Source of the DNA: Syngnathus acus
Taxonomy: Eukaryota; Chordata; Actinopteri; Syngnathiformes; Syngnathidae
Direction: 5' to 3'
Assembly (NCBI RefSeq): GCF_901709675.1
Contig: NC_051096.1
Coordinates: forward strand, 7,593,001 to 7,657,000
Length of the DNA stretch: 64,000 nt
The notes under the pieces were generated by a model. It was given only the letters and a program-made list of their open reading frames with translations, was not told where the DNA came from and did no database searches. A program made the position numbers and the translations under genes. Numbering within the stretch: position 1 is the first letter of the stretch; every line of letters starts with the position of its first letter. Positions 60,001 to 64,000 of this stretch are shown here, in pieces.

Positions 60001-63000
60001 CCCGGATTTAAAACATTAATCAATAAGTGTCAATTAGCATCACAAGGCGCTCTTTGGGCCAAAGACTGGCATGCGGGGGATTTGGCTTGATGAATTGGGA
60101 CTAAAGTTGAGTCTCTTAAAGTGCTGTTTTTCACTCATACAAATCATAGACATCATTTTACACACATACAATGTGTCACTGGCATCGAACGTCATTTAAA
60201 GCCTAAAACTGAGTAACTTTTAAAGTTGTTCTCTAACTACGCTAAGATCACATGGAAACATTTTGAAAAATAAATAAATATATGCATGTTTTGCATCTCG
60301 GCCTCACTCATCCATTGCGGCACCAAAGTCCCAAAACGCTCCCGGTGCAATTTAGATTTATTACCGCAGTACTCAATGGAAATCAGTTTGACCTGGCCGC
60401 TGGTGTGCTCGTGTTTACAAGCCCCTTTGCAAACACGACTTTACAACAAACTATTTACAGCGGCTACAGTGGGTTTAATATATGTCGGCCCATAAAAGAC
60501 AAGAAGAAAAAAAAGTTGACCGAATCAAAGCCACTGTACGCTTTCAAACAAAATATGAACGCAGTTCTGAATAAAACTGAGACCTGTGTGCCGACAAGGA
60601 AACAAGAAAATCACAGCGACAATTAAATCCAAGCCTTTTCGCTGAGATACAAACAGTCTGTCTCCCTGGTGTGACATTATATGTATTTTATCAGTCAGGC
60701 TAATGCTGACAAAATCCCCAAGAAGACAATTGTCATCACTATTTTATCAGGCCGCCAAGAGAGAAAACGTCAACCGTCAGCAGTATTCGGAAATCCGGCG
60801 GAGTGAAAAGCTAATCACGCTCACTATCGTTTGGGTGCTACAGACGGTGGGACAGGCTGCGCTTTCATGGGAGGTGGAGGTCTCATCCGAAGCGGACGGA
60901 AAGGAAATTAAAAAAAAAAGCCGTTCCACGTCGACCTGTCAATCAATCGTGAGCCGGGACGGGGAGTTCTCCCGCTAAGGCCCTGACGGGAGGGAGCCGA
61001 TTGAATCCGGGGTGGGATGCTTTGATGGCCATCATACGTCGTTTGCTTTTAAGCTGACGGCACGTCTCGCTATCTGTCCCGCTGATCTATGCTATTACAA
61101 CTCATTTGTGAGCGCCACTCGATTCGTTAACTCATTGGCAACTTTTAAAAGAGCATTAACTTTGAGTTGTACAGTAACAACAGATTGTGCAGTCAATCGT
61201 TGTTGTATATTTCGCGGAAGGAGACTGGACAAAACACATTTGATTATTTCAAAACTCTTTTGTTTCCCCAAATGCTCACGATGTCGATTAGCTAGTGAAC
61301 GTCGGCCGCGCCCTCTGGTGCAGTGGCGTGATGCTCCGTTTTGAAATCACAACAATATTATTCCGCTTAAGCGCTCGCGCTTTGAGGCGTTTAAAATGAG
61401 ATTTAAATGAAAGCCGACAAATTAATGAGCATGCTAATCACGGGACGTGTCCCCTTTGTCCTAAAGTTAAATTTGCTGCACGGGACACCAGTGCAGGCGC
61501 GCTTGCTTGCCTGGAAAAAAACAGAAAAAACAGATGCGATCTACTTCCCGGGTCCCCCGGGCAACAAAAATGTTAATTGGGCTTCTAATATGCTATTTTG
61601 CTGGCCACAATCTGTAAATACCACTTAACATCAACGTGATTAACCAAGCAGGCCGACGTGTGCAGCCACTCAACAATGCTTCAATGCTAATCGGGGTGGC
61701 GACAATACGCAATGCTTCCATAATGTCAGAAAATACTTTGAAATACAAAAAATCAATAGTAACATCTAAAAGGTTACAAAAAGAGGTTTGACGCGCTAAA
61801 GTTAAAATTTTTATTTTTACATAACTGTACTTTTTTGTAATAGTGGCATTGTTTCAACAAAAGGAAAAAAAAAGGGTTAATGACTGCATTAGTGAAGGTA
61901 CTACAAATAAGATAAACAGTAAATTATTTGTAAGTATTGCTTTAATACCTTTATTAATGTATTAATTGTACAAATGCATTATTAAAGCGGCAAGCAATAC
62001 ATTAGATTAAACAATCGGATTTGATTTACAGGGAGATTGCAGCAAAGCCTTTATTCGCCCCTCCCCGTAAATAAATATTTCATTCAACAACTTTTGGCAA
62101 TGACTTTAGTGGCACTTTAGCACTAAAATAGTTTGAAAAGTGCCGTATTGTAATTGCTCCACGTTAAGCCGGTGGAATGGATGTCGACGACAGACATGCA
62201 TTATTTTGACAGTAATGCACTAAAATGGCCTATCAACAGCAAACAAGCGTCGGCGCTGGCGCGGACAACCTATGTTGCTTATTGCCGTGCATTAGGACCT
62301 TAAAACGCTGCCAGAGTCGCATTAATCCATCTCATTGCATAAAATTTCCATTTGATTTGTATGCGGAATTTTAGATGACCGGCAGAGCGGCGGAAAACCC
62401 TCATTATTTCATATTCAATCAATCACTCATCGGCGAGCGCCGTGGTGTGGTTTCATCCTGATTATGGAGATTGGCGTTAGCGATCGGGAGCGGCGCGGCC
62501 TGGCTCGGCGGCGTCCTCGCGCATGGCTGTTCTTGAGCGCCGCGCGCTTTCATGACTATTGACAAGCCGCATGATAATGTACTAATGCCTCGTCTTGCAG
62601 TCAAACGCTGCGAGCGCCGCGCCTTCTTGGCTGTGAACGTCGCCGTGTACCTTTGCAAATGTCACCGTGCGTTAATAGCAGGCTAGACAATCAGCACTGC
62701 CCTTCAATGCTCTTTTTCAAAATTGATTACGTCACAACGTCGAGACGTCGGGCCCGTTTGAAGGAAGTACCTCTCGTTGTGTGTGGCCCACTCGAATGTG
62801 GAGCCCTCGGCTGTCACAGAAAAGGAGACGGCGGGATGGACAGCCTTAAACTTTTTCAATTTCACTGTCAATTTCCTGGGTAATAACTGCTGCTCTTATG
62901 ACGCCGCCGAGGGACGCGGCAAGACGGGAATGCGTTTCCCCCGCTCTCGGACAACAATTCCCACATCTCTTCCCATGACGCTGACCCCCTCGGCGTTGAC

Positions 63001-64000
63001 TCGACGCAAAGCTCGGGCGACCGGATGGATCGACATTGGGTGCGCGGACTGGAACGTGTGTTTAAAACTAGATACAAATGACCGCTGTGCCCTTGAACAC
63101 AAAAATGGACGTCCACGACATTGCCGAGCGATAGCTGCATGTAAAATATGACTTTTTTTATGGTTGGTACTAATAAATAATTCTGGGAATAATAAATTGA
63201 AACTGGATCATTTTCCATGGCTGTATTAGACAAATCATTTGAAGTATGTAATCTGGCATATGTTGACGTGGGTATTAAAAACTGACAATCAGATGTCCCG
63301 TTACTTTTGTCCATATAGCGCATGCATAGGGCTTCGCCTTTCCCCGATATGCCCCGTCCTTCCAGATCAAAGTCCGTCTCGGCGGAGAGTGACGGGCGGC
63401 GGGTCACAGATGGTTAAGAGCCATCCGTCAAGGCCTCCTAATTCCTCCGCCAAAACAGAATCTTTCCGTGTAAATATGTCAAAGGGGGAATGAAATTAGC
63501 GCGCTCTCTTATTGACTGTGATACAATCTGAAAGGCAGCGCGCCGCATAATTACATACTTGTCAGAGTCGTAAAAATTAGCCGTATTATGGCACGCGGTG
63601 CTTTTTGTACGACTTCATTTAGGCCCAGACGTCTTGCGGACGGAGGCCGTTCGCCGCACTTGAACAGTTTGCACTCTGGTGCAACGCCATCTTGTCAGCC
63701 GCGACCGACAGCGCGAGCGTTTGATCTGGTTAATGGCTGCCTTGTCAACGGCCACTCCAAAAAGTTGGAAACGGGTCGAAGAGGGCAGCTACGACTTTAG
63801 CGAGGCCAGCTGCTGCTTTTCATTTTTCGCACGCCACCGCAACTTCTTCCGCCATGTCGCTCGCAGTTTTAGCCCCATCATTTATTTAGCTTTTCATTAC
63901 TATTTGTTAGTATTGTGCCATCTTTTTTTTTTCCATTATCGTCTCAATTATCATCTCGGTCACACGTCCCCATTTCCACTCATATCACATTTACATCAAG
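54001..64000. other. Upstream gene-free flank, distal part
   Basis: No recognised coding gene, RNA gene or intact mobile element. Candidate constrained blocks by texture are about 56100-56260, 56395-56660 (CTTTGTCCGCCTAATTGGGC, GATCATTGTAAAGATCTTTT, GCCGCCTTAATGAGTGAATA), 59590-60060 and 62270-62680 (GCGCTTTCATGACTATTGAC, GCCGCATGATAATGTACTAA). The stretch 57600-58900 has a different, more even composition and no ATTA enrichment. Poly-A and poly-C runs (57220, 55925) are short. Confidence 0.5.

Noticed and set aside
62868-63407. 179-residue minus-strand frame near the right end
   Set aside because: No family resemblance, no exon signals I can support, and it sits in an otherwise gene-free flank.

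Overview
The window looks like teleost fish nuclear DNA. It holds one recognisable protein-coding gene, a vertebrate teashirt zinc-finger gene (best match tshz1), encoded on the minus strand. It also contains a fish-style LINE tail, hAT-type terminal-inverted-repeat elements, abundant CA/GT microsatellites, and long non-coding stretches rich in ATTA/TAAT homeobox-type cores. There are no operons, CRISPR arrays or other prokaryotic features. The species cannot be named from the sequence alone.

Layout. Positions 1-1650 are a minisatellite of 34-36 bp units that decays into A/C/T-rich short repeats by about 1850, followed by a LINE-type 3' tail. Positions 2737-3527 are a 116-bp tandem array. Positions 3710-4530 hold tRNA-like sequences on the minus strand inside a local direct duplication. 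A broken LINE 3' end lies at 6765-7537. The tshz1 3' UTR and large coding exon 2 lie at about 7700-12290. A 14.16-kb intron (12291-26452) separates this from exon 1, whose 40 coding bases are at 26453-26492. A CpG-rich promoter-like region with two long homopolymers follows to about 27.3 kb. From 27.3 to 64 kb I find no convincing protein-coding gene. This reads as the upstream flank of a developmental regulator, with many candidate conserved non-coding elements that I cannot verify without comparative data.

The most unusual object is at 36488-42852. Two nearly identical ~540-bp hAT-like elements in direct orientation enclose 5.3 kb of telomere-like (CCCTAA-rich) satellite. A matching 8-bp target-site duplication, GTACTAAA, is found only at the two OUTER ends. 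The inner flanks match neither each other nor the duplication. The simplest reading is that the whole 6.35-kb unit (element-satellite-element) inserted as one composite transposon. The satellite begins as ~208-bp units, switches to ~380-460-bp units that contain CCCTAA runs, and is then organised as an A-B-C trimer repeated three times (period ~1.2 kb).

The tshz1 protein is reconstructed as 1079 residues: an exon-1 tip MPRRKQQAPRRSS, three teashirt zinc fingers, a PxDLT CtBP-type motif, an atypical homeodomain, one intact C-terminal C2H2 finger, and a last finger that appears to lack its first cysteine ligand. That last point deserves a check.
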